Source of the DNA: Campylobacter gastrosuis
GTDB taxonomy: Bacteria; Campylobacterota; Campylobacteria; Campylobacterales; Campylobacteraceae
DNA: 64,000 bases
Assembly (NCBI RefSeq): GCF_030249845.1
Contig: NZ_JANURM010000001.1
Coordinates: 271,364 to 335,363, forward strand
Reading direction: 5' to 3'
The notes under the pieces are model-generated. The model was not told the origin of the DNA. It ran no database searches and saw nothing but the letters and a program-made list of their open reading frames with translations. Numbering within the stretch: the first letter of the stretch is position 1; the number at the start of each line of letters is the position of its first letter. Made by a program: the position numbers and the translations under genes. Of the stretch, positions 34,905 through 43,364 are shown piece after piece.

Positions 34905-36059
34905 ATGAAAAAAATTATTTTTGTTGTGGCTGTTTTGGTGGCTGGATTTTTTGCTTATGAGTTTTTAAAACCAAAGCCAAAGACCGAGTATATCACGCAA
35001 AAGGCAATCAGGGGCGATTTGGCAAAAAAGGTTGAAGCAAATGGCGAAATTTTTGCGACCGAGCTTGTTGATGTGGGAGCTCAGGTTAGCGGTCAGATTA
35101 AAAAGCTTTACGTAAAGCTAGGCGATAGCGTAAAACAGGGCGATATGATAGCTGAAATAGATGATGAAACGCAAAAAAATAACGTTGAAAATAGACGCGC
35201 TCAGCTTTTAATCTATGAAGCTCAGCTAGAAAGCGCAAAAGTGGCTTATGAGGTTGCAAAATCGCAGTTTGAGCGTGAAAATTCGCTCTTTAAAGCAAAC
35301 GCAACCTCAAAGCAAAACTACGAAAATTCAAAAAACACTATGGCTAGTGCCAAGGCAAAAATTGGCGAGTTAAATGCACAGATAAATCAGGCTAAAATCG
35401 CACTTGATACGGCGTTAATTGATCTTGGCTACACCAAAATTTTAGCCCCAAGAAACGGCGTTGTGGTCTCTGTGCCAGTTGAAGAGGGGCAAACCATAAA
35501 CGCAAATCAAACCACGCCAACTATCGTTTATATCGCTGATTTAAGCAGTGTCAAGCTTAAAATGCAAATTGCCGAGGGCGATATCACAAAAATTAAGGTC
35601 GGCACAAAGGTTGAGTATGAAATTCTCTCAGATGATAAGAAATTCTATGCGGTCGTAAGCTCAATTGACCCGGGTCTTACCACGCTAAGCGACGGCAAAT
35701 ACACAAGCACCAGCACTTCAAGCACCAGTTCAACCTCGGCGGTTTATTACTACGCCCAAAGCATAGTTGATAATAAAGACGGAATTTTAAGAATCGGTAT
35801 GACAACGCAAAATTCTCTCCTAATTGACGAGGCAAAAGACGCAATCATCGTGCCAAGTATCGCCGTAAAAAAAGACGGCAAAAAGCATTTTGTGCAAATT
35901 TTATCTGAAAACTCGCCAAAAAAGGTTGAGGTAGAAGTCGGCATAAGTGATGGCATAAATACGCAAATTTTAAGCGGTGTTAGCGAAAATGACGAGATAA
36001 TCACGGCGCAAGGTAGCAGCGAAGAGATCGCTAAAATGGTAGAAAAGGCGAAATTTTAG
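34905..36059 (+). CDS. macA: MacA-like periplasmic adaptor of a tripartite ABC exporter
   Basis: A 384-residue adaptor with an N-terminal membrane anchor (KIIFVVAVLVAGFFAYEFL). The lipoyl halves VDVGAQVSGQIKKLYVKLGD and ILAPRNGVVVSVPVEEGQTI flank a helical hairpin. A beta-barrel and membrane-proximal domain complete the MacA layout. There is an unusual Ser/Thr-rich stretch near residues 265-280 (YTSTSTSSTSSTSAVYYYA), also seen in MacA loops as variable insertions. It partners MacB encoded directly downstream, the stop overlapping the MacB GTG by one base. Substrates in other species are macrolides, heme or toxins. Confidence 0.9.
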   Translation: MKKIIFVVAVLVAGFFAYEFLKPKPKTEYITQKAIRGDLAKKVEANGEIFATELVDVGAQVSGQIKKLYVKLGDSVKQGDMIAEIDDETQKNNVENRRAQLLIYEAQLESAKVAYEVAKSQFERENSLFKANATSKQNYENSKNTMASAKAKIGELNAQINQAKIALDTALIDLGYTKILAPRNGVVVSVPVEEGQTINANQTTPTIVYIADLSSVKLKMQIAEGDITKIKVGTKVEYEILSDDKKFYAVVSSIDPGLTTLSDGKYTSTSTSSTSSTSAVYYYAQSIVDNKDGILRIGMTTQNSLLIDEAKDAIIVPSIAVKKDGKKHFVQILSENSPKKVEVEVGISDGINTQILSGVSENDEIITAQGSSEEIAKMVEKAKF

Positions 36060-37984
36060 TGATAGTTTTAAAAGATATTGTTAAAAAATTTCGTGTCGGC
36101 GATAATGATATACAGGTTTTAAACGGCATAAATTTAAGCATAAAAAAGGGCGAGTTTATCGCGATCATCGGACAATCAGGCTCTGGCAAATCAACGCTTA
36201 TGAATATCCTTGGCTGTCTTGATAACGCAAGCAGTGGCGAGTATCTTTTAAACGGCAAGGATATCACGCACTTTAAAAGCGACGAGTTAGCACAGCTTAG
36301 GCGTGAGAAATTTGGCTTTATCTTTCAAAGATACAACCTGCTTTCAAGTATGAACGCCCTGCAAAACGTATCACTGCCAAGCATTTATGCTGGTGTGGCT
36401 AAAAAAGATAGAGAGAAACTAGCCAGTGAAATTTTAAGCGGACTTGGGCTTGGGGATAAAATTTCAAGCTATCCAAACAAGCTTAGTGGCGGACAGCAAC
36501 AGCGTGTAAGTATCGCGCGCGCCCTAATAAACGGCGGCGAGATAATTTTAGCTGACGAGCCAACTGGCGCGCTTGATAGCAAGAGCGGGCAAATGGTGAT
36601 GAAAATTTTAAAAGAGCTTCACGCAAAGGGGCACACTATAATCATCGTAACCCACGACGCAAACATCGCTGCTCACGCAAACAGAGTCATTGAGATAAAA
36701 GACGGCGATATCATAAGCGACACGCAAAAAAAAGATGAAATTTTTAATCTAAACGAAGCAAAACAGCCAGAAAAAAGCCTATTAAACTACTACAAAGACC
36801 AGCTCATTGAGAGCTTTAAAATGTCGGTATCTGCGATATTTTCGCATAAGCTTAGATCAATGCTAACGATGCTTGGTATAATAATTGGCATAGCAGCGGT
36901 CATTAGCGTGGTCGCACTTGGTAAAGGCTCACAAGAGCAAATTCTTTCAAGTATTAGCAAAATTGGCACAAATACCATTGATATTTTGCCTGGCAAAGGC
37001 TTTGGCGATATGAGATCAAACCGCGTTAGAACCCTAAGCGTAAGCGACGCGAAATTCCTTGAAAAACAGCCATTTTTAGACTCCGTAACCCCAAACACTT
37101 CAAGCTCTGGCATACTTACTTATAAAAATTTATCATTTTCTGCCTCGCTTCGTGGCGGTAGTTCTAGCACACTTGATGTAAATGGCTTAAAGGTTGAGCA
37201 GGGCAGGGTGTTTGATGATGATGAGATTAAAGGCTCAGCAAGTGTCGTTTTAATAGACGCAAATACCAAAAAAACGCTATTTAAAAACGAAAATCCTATC
37301 GGCAAAGTGGTGCTTTTTGATAAAAAACCGCTAAAAATCATCGGCGTTGTCGCGCCAACCGATAATGGCTTTGACGACCCAAGTGTGCTTAGGCTTTATG
37401 CGCCATATTCAAGCGTGATAAATAAAATCACTGGCGATAAGATTATCCGCTACATAACCGTTAGGGTAAAAGATAGCGTAAATGCACAGGTGGCTGAGAA
37501 GAGTCTAACTGAGCTACTTACCGCAAAGCACGGCAAAAAGGACTTTTTTACTAGAAATTCTGACAGCATTAAAAAGACGATTGAAGAAACTATTGGCACT
37601 ATGAGGCTTCTAATCTCATCAATTGCTGTTATTTCGCTAGTTGTTGGCGGTATTGGCGTGATGAATATAATGCTAGTTTCGGTAACTGAACGCACAAAGG
37701 AGATCGGTATAAAAATGGCGATCGGTGCTAGGGCGAGTAATATCTTACAGCAGTTTTTGATTGAAGCGGTTTTGCTTTGTATCATCGGCGGTGCTATCGG
37801 CGTTGCTTTGGCGTATGCTATTGGCTATGTGTTTAATAACTTTGGCGATTTTAAGATGATTTTCTCAAACGCCTCAATCGTGGTGGCACTCGTTACTTCA
37901 ATGGCGATAGGCATTATCTTTGGCTTTGTCCCAGCAAGAAACGCCTCACGCCTTAACCCGATAGACGCACTTTCAAGGGAGTAG
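36059..37984 (+). CDS. macB: MacB-like ABC exporter (ATPase fused to permease)
   Basis: A 641-residue protein with an N-terminal ATPase domain: GQSGSGKST (Walker A), LSGGQQQRVSIARAL (signature) and ILADEPTGALD (Walker B) within residues 30-190. The C-terminal half is a MacB/FtsX permease with four membrane helices. A periplasmic domain lies between helix 1 (about residue 275) and helix 2 (about 520), and VGGIGVMNIMLVSVTERTKE leads helix 2. It starts with GTG at 36059. With MacA and a TolC-type channel it would drive export across both membranes. No TolC gene is adjacent; the channel at 22431 could serve. Confidence 0.94.
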   Translation: MIVLKDIVKKFRVGDNDIQVLNGINLSIKKGEFIAIIGQSGSGKSTLMNILGCLDNASSGEYLLNGKDITHFKSDELAQLRREKFGFIFQRYNLLSSMNALQNVSLPSIYAGVAKKDREKLASEILSGLGLGDKISSYPNKLSGGQQQRVSIARALINGGEIILADEPTGALDSKSGQMVMKILKELHAKGHTIIIVTHDANIAAHANRVIEIKDGDIISDTQKKDEIFNLNEAKQPEKSLLNYYKDQLIESFKMSVSAIFSHKLRSMLTMLGIIIGIAAVISVVALGKGSQEQILSSISKIGTNTIDILPGKGFGDMRSNRVRTLSVSDAKFLEKQPFLDSVTPNTSSSGILTYKNLSFSASLRGGSSSTLDVNGLKVEQGRVFDDDEIKGSASVVLIDANTKKTLFKNENPIGKVVLFDKKPLKIIGVVAPTDNGFDDPSVLRLYAPYSSVINKITGDKIIRYITVRVKDSVNAQVAEKSLTELLTAKHGKKDFFTRNSDSIKKTIEETIGTMRLLISSIAVISLVVGGIGVMNIMLVSVTERTKEIGIKMAIGARASNILQQFLIEAVLLCIIGGAIGVALAYAIGYVFNNFGDFKMIFSNASIVVALVTSMAIGIIFGFVPARNASRLNPIDALSRE

Positions 37985-37986
37985 AG

Positions 37987-38526
37987 CTACTGCTCGTAAA
38001 AATACGACTGCTCTATGCCCTTAAAGATAATCTCTCTATCATTTATTTTATCGGTTAAATTTGCCCTTAGAAGCGTTTTTAATTCTAGATCATTTACTGG
38101 GCTTCTTTCCATTGCCTGTAAATACCTAAATTTATCTACATTTTGCCAGTTTATGAGCATTTTTATCCTGTTTTTTAGCATTAAGTCAAGCCAAATTCTC
38201 ATCGCTCTGCCGTTGCCCTCTAAAAATGGGTGCGCTATGTTCATCTCAACGTATTTTTCAACTATTTGGTCAAAATTTTGCTCACTTAAAGCCTCTATTT
38301 TTGGTAAAATTTCTTTTAAATAGAGTGAATTTGCAAACCTAAAACCGCCCTTTGAGATATTTACCTCTCTAATTTTACCTGCAAAATCATATAAGTCCTT
38401 AAAAATATAGCCGTGAATTTGGCTTAAACCTTTAAACGTGCCAACTTCAATTTCGTCTATCTTGCCACTTTCAAAAAGCTCGTATGCCTTTAAAAGGCTA
38501 AGGCTATCTATCTCGTTTTGTTTCAT
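37987..38526 (-). CDS. Fic-domain AMP-transferase, class III (NmFic-like)
   Basis: A 179-residue Fic protein, closely similar in layout and many segments to the Neisseria meningitidis NmFic family. The active motif HPFLEGNGR lies at residues 99-107, with His99 the catalytic base and the arginine contacting ATP. Class III Fic proteins carry a C-terminal inhibitory helix with an S/TxxxE motif. Here [10 protein letters not shown] gives Ser174 and Glu178, and the protein stops after one more residue (Gln179). In NmFic the Glu is followed by Gly and a few further residues. AMPylation of DNA gyrase and topoisomerase IV is known for NmFic, and is inferred here. No antitoxin gene is needed because inhibition is built in. 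Confidence 0.9.
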   Translation of the reverse strand: MKQNEIDSLSLLKAYELFESGKIDEIEVGTFKGLSQIHGYIFKDLYDFAGKIREVNISKGGFRFANSLYLKEILPKIEALSEQNFDQIVEKYVEMNIAHPFLEGNGRAMRIWLDLMLKNRIKMLINWQNVDKFRYLQAMERSPVNDLELKTLLRANLTDKINDREIIFKGIEQSYFYEQ

Positions 38527-38642
38527 TATTTACCTTAAAAATTTTTCTAAATTATTGCATAAGATTTTTAAATTTTCATTACTTCAAGTAACATTTTGTA
38601 AATTTATGATTAAAAATCTATTAAAATTTTAAAAATTTTTTG

Positions 38643-38648
38643 TATAAT
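38643..38648 (+). promoter_or_regulatory. Probable -10 box for livJ
   Basis: TATAAT lies 32 bases before the livJ ATG, with AAAGGGG as ribosome site. The 154-base gap between fic and livJ must carry both promoters. Confidence 0.5.
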
Positions 38649-38680
38649 CCAAAACTTACTAAATAAAAAAAGGGGTAAAA

Positions 38681-39799
38681 ATGAAAAAATTTAGCGTTTT
38701 AGCTTCATCTTTGGCGTTAATTAGCACTTTTGGCTACGCAAAAGAGATAGCTATTGGACTACCAATGCCAATTACTGGTGCGATAGCAGCCTACGGACAA
38801 ACAGCCTATGAGGGCGTAAAAATGGCAAATATCTTAGAGCCAAAGCTAAAAAATGGCGATACGATTAAGCTTGTTTTGGTTGATACAAAGGGCGATAAAA
38901 TAGAGACAGCAACTGCGACAAATAGGCTCATTTCAAGCGATAAAGTAGTAGGCATAATCGGCGCACTAACCACTGGCAACACCCAGCAAGTCCTAGGCAT
39001 AGCAGAGGAGAAAAAAATCCCAGTCATCGCCCCAGCAGCCACGGCTGATAAGCTATTTGACGGCAAGAAATTTGGAGCTAGGGTCTGCTTTATGGATTCG
39101 TTTCAAGGCTCGGCGTTTGCGGCATTTTCTTACGATAAGCTAAACGCAAAAACGGCAGTTTTGGTGGTAGATCAAGCTCAAGTTTATTCACTTGGACTTG
39201 CAAAGGCGTTTGAGAAAGAATTTAAACAAAAGGGCGGTAAGGTCGTTAAAAAGCTAAATATAACATCTGGCGATAAGGATTTTAAGGCGGTTGCAGCACA
39301 GCTTAAAAGCTTAAATGCCGATGTGGTTTATATGCCAATTTACCACCCAGAAGCATCAATGATAGTCCGCCAAGCTAAGCAGGTCGGTGTTACTTCAAAA
39401 TTTGGCTCAGGCGACGGCGTGGCTAATCAAACCTTCATTGACCTTGGTGGCGAGGCGGTAAATGATTATATGTTTACCGACACTTTTGATTACACAAGAC
39501 CGCCGACAAAACGTTCAGAGGAGTTTTTAGCAGCTTATGAAAAAGAAAAGGGTAACAGAGAAATCGCTAGCTTTACCGCACTTGGTGCTGATGCCTATTT
39601 TATAATGGTAAATGCGATGAATGAGTGTGCCGACCCAAGTGATAGCGTTTGTGTAAATGAGAAAATTCACGCCACTTCAAATTTTGAGGGTGTAAGCGGT
39701 GTTATTAGCATTGACGCTAGCGGTAATGCGACACGTTCGGTTGTTATTAAAGAGATAAAAGATTTAAAACCAGCCTACAAAGACATCGTAAATCCATAA
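38681..39799 (+). CDS. livJ: Branched-chain amino acid ABC transporter, periplasmic binding protein
   Basis: A 372-residue type I periplasmic binding protein. The signal peptide is MKKFSVLASSLALISTFGYA, followed by KEIAIGLPMPITGAIAAYGQ, the typical Leu/Ile/Val-binding opening. ADVVYMPIYHPEASMIVRQAK is a hinge-region landmark. It captures leucine, isoleucine and valine (perhaps other small amino acids) in the periplasm for LivHMGF. A strong hairpin directly follows its stop and probably sets its higher expression compared with livHMGF. Confidence 0.94.
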   Translation: MKKFSVLASSLALISTFGYAKEIAIGLPMPITGAIAAYGQTAYEGVKMANILEPKLKNGDTIKLVLVDTKGDKIETATATNRLISSDKVVGIIGALTTGNTQQVLGIAEEKKIPVIAPAATADKLFDGKKFGARVCFMDSFQGSAFAAFSYDKLNAKTAVLVVDQAQVYSLGLAKAFEKEFKQKGGKVVKKLNITSGDKDFKAVAAQLKSLNADVVYMPIYHPEASMIVRQAKQVGVTSKFGSGDGVANQTFIDLGGEAVNDYMFTDTFDYTRPPTKRSEEFLAAYEKEKGNREIASFTALGADAYFIMVNAMNECADPSDSVCVNEKIHATSNFEGVSGVISIDASGNATRSVVIKEIKDLKPAYKDIVNP

Positions 39800-39801
39800 T
39801 T

Positions 39802-39825
39802 TTTGCCCCAAAATTTTGGGGCAAA
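39802..39825 (+). terminator. Perfect hairpin between livJ and livH (attenuator or mRNA-stabilising element)
   Basis: TTTGCCCCAAAA and TTTTGGGGCAAA form a 24-base perfect palindrome with G/C core just after the livJ stop, followed by TTTTAAATTT. It can act as a partial terminator or protect the livJ message. Confidence 0.75.
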
Positions 39826-39881
39826 TTTTAAATTTAAACGCATTTTGTGCTTTTAAATTTAAAATTTTCATCGGAGTTTTC

Positions 39882-40778
39882 TTGGATAGTTCAATATTTT
39901 TACAACAAATGGTAAATGGATTTAGCCTTGGGTCTATGTATGCACTCATTGCTATTGGTTATACTATGGTTTATGGGGTTTTAAGACTTATAAATTTTGC
40001 TCACGGCGATATTATGATGGTGGGTGCTTATGTCGGACTTTTTGCGATGACTAGCCTTCATCTGCCCTTTGTTTTTGCCATAGTTTTTAGCGTTACAATA
40101 GCCATTATTTTAGGCATTAGCATTGATAGAGTGGCGTATAAACCACTGCGAAAAGCACCTAGAATTTCGCTTTTAATCACCGCAATTGGCGTTAGTTTTT
40201 TGCTTGAAAATTTATTTAATGTCATCTTTGGCGGCACTCCACGACCATTTTTGGTGCCAGAATTTTTAGAAAAAGTGATAAATTTTGGCGAGATTAGCAT
40301 TACGCTAACGACCATTATCGTGCCGATTTTAACACTTGTTTTACTGCTTTTTGTGCTTTTTATCCTTTATAAAACAAAATATGGTATGGCAATTCGCGCG
40401 CTTGCTTTTGATATTGGGGCTGTTCATTTAATGGGGATTGATGCAAATTTAATCATCGCAATTGTCTTTGCACTTGGCTCATCACTAGCTGCCATTGCTG
40501 GTATTTTTTGGGCTGTTAGCTATCCATCGGTTGAGCCTTTAATGGGTGTTTTAATCGGCTTAAAAGCCTTTGCAGCAGCGGTGCTTGGTGGCATTGGCTC
40601 AGTCGGTGGGGCTGTGATTGGCGGATTTATCATCGGCTTTACAGAGATTGTCGTGGTCGCATTTTTCCCCGATATGGCAGGGTTTAAGGACGCCTTTGCC
40701 TTTGTATTTTTAATCTTTGTTTTACTATTTAAGCCAACTGGAATTTTAGGCATAAATTACGAAAGAAGTAGGTTTTAA
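39882..40778 (+). CDS. livH: Branched-chain amino acid ABC transporter permease LivH
   Basis: A 298-residue permease. I chose a TTG start at 39882 because CGGAG sits 6 bases upstream; the frame extends further upstream to 39816, but that would overlap the hairpin. It begins LDSSIFLQQMVNGFSLGSMY, the standard LivH opening, and contains YTMVYGVLRLINFAHGDIMM, the conserved LivH loop. About eight membrane helices follow, with GLKAFAAAVLGGIGSVGGAV near the ATPase-contact loop. It pairs with LivM in the membrane. Confidence 0.92.
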   Translation: MDSSIFLQQMVNGFSLGSMYALIAIGYTMVYGVLRLINFAHGDIMMVGAYVGLFAMTSLHLPFVFAIVFSVTIAIILGISIDRVAYKPLRKAPRISLLITAIGVSFLLENLFNVIFGGTPRPFLVPEFLEKVINFGEISITLTTIIVPILTLVLLLFVLFILYKTKYGMAIRALAFDIGAVHLMGIDANLIIAIVFALGSSLAAIAGIFWAVSYPSVEPLMGVLIGLKAFAAAVLGGIGSVGGAVIGGFIIGFTEIVVVAFFPDMAGFKDAFAFVFLIFVLLFKPTGILGINYERSRF

Positions 40779-40779
40779 G

Positions 40780-41796
40780 ATGAAAATTTTACACGTGATA
40801 TTTTTTGCCTTGGCTGTTGGTTTTGTTTATGCTTCAAATTTTATCTTTGATGAGTATCATTTAAGTATTGTTAATAATATTGCAATTTTTATCATCTTAG
40901 CCGTTAGCTACAATCTCATAAATGGCGTTACTGGGCAGTTTAGCTTAGAGCCAAACGGCTTTGTCGCACTTGGTGCTTATGTAACAGCCCTTATGCTTCT
41001 TAGTCCAGATGCTAAAATTTCGCAGTTTGATATTGAAGATCCGGCTGGGGTTATTTTGGCTTTTTATCTGCCAAATTTCATCTTAGCCTTGATTTGTGCT
41101 GGTATTGCCTCAACGATTTTAGCCCTTATTTTATCGTATCCAGTGTTTAGAGTTAGGGGCGATTATCTTGCCATTGTTACGCTTGGATTTGGTTTTATCA
41201 TTCAAATAATTGCCATAAATTTCCCAGCCTTTACAAACGGCTCGCTTGGCTTAAACGAAGTCCCAAAGCACTCAAATATCTACTACACCGGAGGCGTGGC
41301 AATTATCGCTGTTGTGGCTATTTTAAACATTATTTATTCAAAATTTGGTCGTGCTATGAAGGCGGTTAGAGATGATGAGGATGCTGCTCTTGCTATGGGG
41401 ATTGACACGTTTAAGATTAAAACCCTTGCTTTTTGCACGAGTGCCTTTTTTGAGGGCGTTGGCGGTGGTTTGCTAGTCTGTCTTTTAGGCTCTGTTTCGC
41501 CAGATCAATTTACATTTTTCTTTACATTTCAGCTTCTTATTATCATCGTGCTTGGCGGACTTGGCTCTACAACTGGTGCTGTTATCGGGACGATTTTGGT
41601 TATGGGTGGTAGCGAGTGGCTTAGATTTTTAGATGAGCCGATGAGCCTTTTTGGCTACACTACACCAGCCTTGCCGGGGCTTAGAATGGTCGTTTTCTCG
41701 CTGATTTTAATCCTTGTAATGCTATTTGCAAGAGAGGGTATAATGGGCAAACGTGAGCTAACGGAGCTAAAATTTAAAAAACGGACTAAAAAATGA
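40780..41796 (+). CDS. livM: Branched-chain amino acid ABC transporter permease LivM
   Basis: A 338-residue permease with about ten hydrophobic segments. Landmarks are VSYNLINGVTGQFSLEPNGF, VRGDYLAIVTLGFGFIIQII and MKAVRDDEDAALAMGIDTFK, the last being the ATPase-interacting loop. It forms the channel with LivH. It overlaps livG by 4 bases. Confidence 0.94.
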   Translation: MKILHVIFFALAVGFVYASNFIFDEYHLSIVNNIAIFIILAVSYNLINGVTGQFSLEPNGFVALGAYVTALMLLSPDAKISQFDIEDPAGVILAFYLPNFILALICAGIASTILALILSYPVFRVRGDYLAIVTLGFGFIIQIIAINFPAFTNGSLGLNEVPKHSNIYYTGGVAIIAVVAILNIIYSKFGRAMKAVRDDEDAALAMGIDTFKIKTLAFCTSAFFEGVGGGLLVCLLGSVSPDQFTFFFTFQLLIIIVLGGLGSTTGAVIGTILVMGGSEWLRFLDEPMSLFGYTTPALPGLRMVVFSLILILVMLFAREGIMGKRELTELKFKKRTKK

Positions 41797-42560
41797 TACT
41801 TAGTTTAGAAAATATTAGTAAAAATTTTGGTGGCGTAAATGCGATTAGCCAAACATCTTTTGGGATAAAAAGGGGCGAAATTTTTGGTCTTATTGGACCA
41901 AATGGTGCTGGCAAAACGACAATGTTTAACATAATCACTGGCAATTATAGCCCAAGCAGTGGCAAGGTGATTTTTGATAGCAAAGATATAACAAATCTTA
42001 AACCAAATAAAATCGTTCATCTTGGCATTGCTAGGACGTTTCAAAATATCCGCCTGTTTAGCTCACTTAGTGTGCTACAAAATGTCCTTATCGGCTTTGA
42101 TAACGCCATAAAATACACGGCAATTGAGGCGTTTTTGCACCTTGGCAGATATAAAAAATTTGAAAAAAAGGCTCACGATGACGCTATGGCTTTGCTTGAT
42201 GAGCTTGGTATTAGCCAGTTTGCAAACGAAATGGCAGTTGATTTAAGCTACGGACAGCAAAGAAAGGTTGAGATAGCAAGAGCACTTGCTACAAATCCAA
42301 AGCTTCTTTTGCTTGATGAGCCAGCTGCTGGGATGAATCACACCGAGAGCGATGAGCTAGCTAGGCTTATATTTTCATTGCGAGATAAGCGAAATATGAG
42401 TATTTTATTGATTGAGCACGATATGAAATTTGTAAATCATCTTTGCGATAGGGTTTTAGTGCTTGATTATGGACGTGTGATTTTTAGCGGCACACCAAGC
42501 GAAGCGATAAATAATAGCGAGGTTATAACGGCTTATTTAGGGGATTTTTTAAATGATTAG
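41793..42560 (+). CDS. livG: Branched-chain amino acid ABC transporter ATPase LivG
   Basis: A 255-residue ABC ATPase. Walker A is GPNGAGKTT near residue 36, the signature is LSYGQQRKVEIARAL (LivG type), and Walker B is KLLLLDEPAAGMNHTE. The GMNHTE extension is typical of LivG rather than LivF. It works as a heterodimer with LivF. Overlaps livM by 4 and livF by 8 bases. Confidence 0.95.
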   Translation: MILSLENISKNFGGVNAISQTSFGIKRGEIFGLIGPNGAGKTTMFNIITGNYSPSSGKVIFDSKDITNLKPNKIVHLGIARTFQNIRLFSSLSVLQNVLIGFDNAIKYTAIEAFLHLGRYKKFEKKAHDDAMALLDELGISQFANEMAVDLSYGQQRKVEIARALATNPKLLLLDEPAAGMNHTESDELARLIFSLRDKRNMSILLIEHDMKFVNHLCDRVLVLDYGRVIFSGTPSEAINNSEVITAYLGDFLND

Positions 42561-43248
42561 TGTTAAAAATTTAAGTGTTTATTATGGGCTTATTCGGGCG
42601 GTTAAAGATATTAGTTTTGAGGTAAAAACTGGGCAAATTGTATCAATGCTAGGCTCAAATGGTGCTGGTAAAACCTCAACCTTAAATGCTCTAATTAACG
42701 CTGTAAAACGCACTGGTGAGATAAATTTTTTAGGCTATGATACAAGAAGGCACCTAACTCACACTCTCGTTAAAATGGGTATTTCGCTCGTGCCTGAGGG
42801 TAGGCGAGTGTTTATAAATTTAAGCGTTGAGGAGAATTTACGAATTGGTGCTTTTAACAACGATGAGAATTATGAGCATTTAAGAGATACGATGTATGAG
42901 CTATTTCCACGCTTAAAGAGCAAGAAAAATCAGCTAGCTGGCACGTTAAGCGGTGGCGAGGCACAGATGCTTGCCATTTCAAGGGCGTTAATGAGCGAAC
43001 CAAAGCTTTTGATGCTTGATGAGCCTAGTCTTGGGCTTGCACCAAAAATCGTCGGCGAAGTTTTTGATATTATCGTTCGTTTAAAACACGAGGGCATTAC
43101 GATACTTTTGGTTGAGCAAAATGCCTATGGGGCGTTAAAAATCAGTGATTACGCTTATGTGCTTGAAAGCGGTCAGATCGTAATGCAAGGCGATGCACAA
43201 GAGATGATAAACAACCCAGATATTAAGAAAAAATATCTTGGTGCTTAA
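42553..43248 (+). CDS. livF: Branched-chain amino acid ABC transporter ATPase LivF
   Basis: A 231-residue ABC ATPase. Walker A is GSNGAGKTST, the LivF loop VPEGRRVFINLSVEENLRIG is intact, the signature is LSGGEAQMLAISRAL, and Walker B is KLLMLDEPSLGLAPKIVGEV. It completes the livJHMGF set. Confidence 0.95.
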   Translation: MISVKNLSVYYGLIRAVKDISFEVKTGQIVSMLGSNGAGKTSTLNALINAVKRTGEINFLGYDTRRHLTHTLVKMGISLVPEGRRVFINLSVEENLRIGAFNNDENYEHLRDTMYELFPRLKSKKNQLAGTLSGGEAQMLAISRALMSEPKLLMLDEPSLGLAPKIVGEVFDIIVRLKHEGITILLVEQNAYGALKISDYAYVLESGQIVMQGDAQEMINNPDIKKKYLGA

Positions 43249-43332
43249 AATAAACAGATAGTAAGCTTAAAGTAAATTTAGAAATTTTAAGCTTCACGCC
43301 CATTCTTGGGTTACTTTTTAATAAATTTATTA

Positions 43333-43338
43333 TATAAT
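43333..43338 (+). promoter_or_regulatory. Probable -10 box for ccsBA
   Basis: TATAAT within TTATTATATAATCA, 27 bases before the ccsBA ATG. The ribosome site is AAAGG. Confidence 0.5.
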
Positions 43339-43364
43339 CAACGCAAAAAATTCAAAGGTTATCT

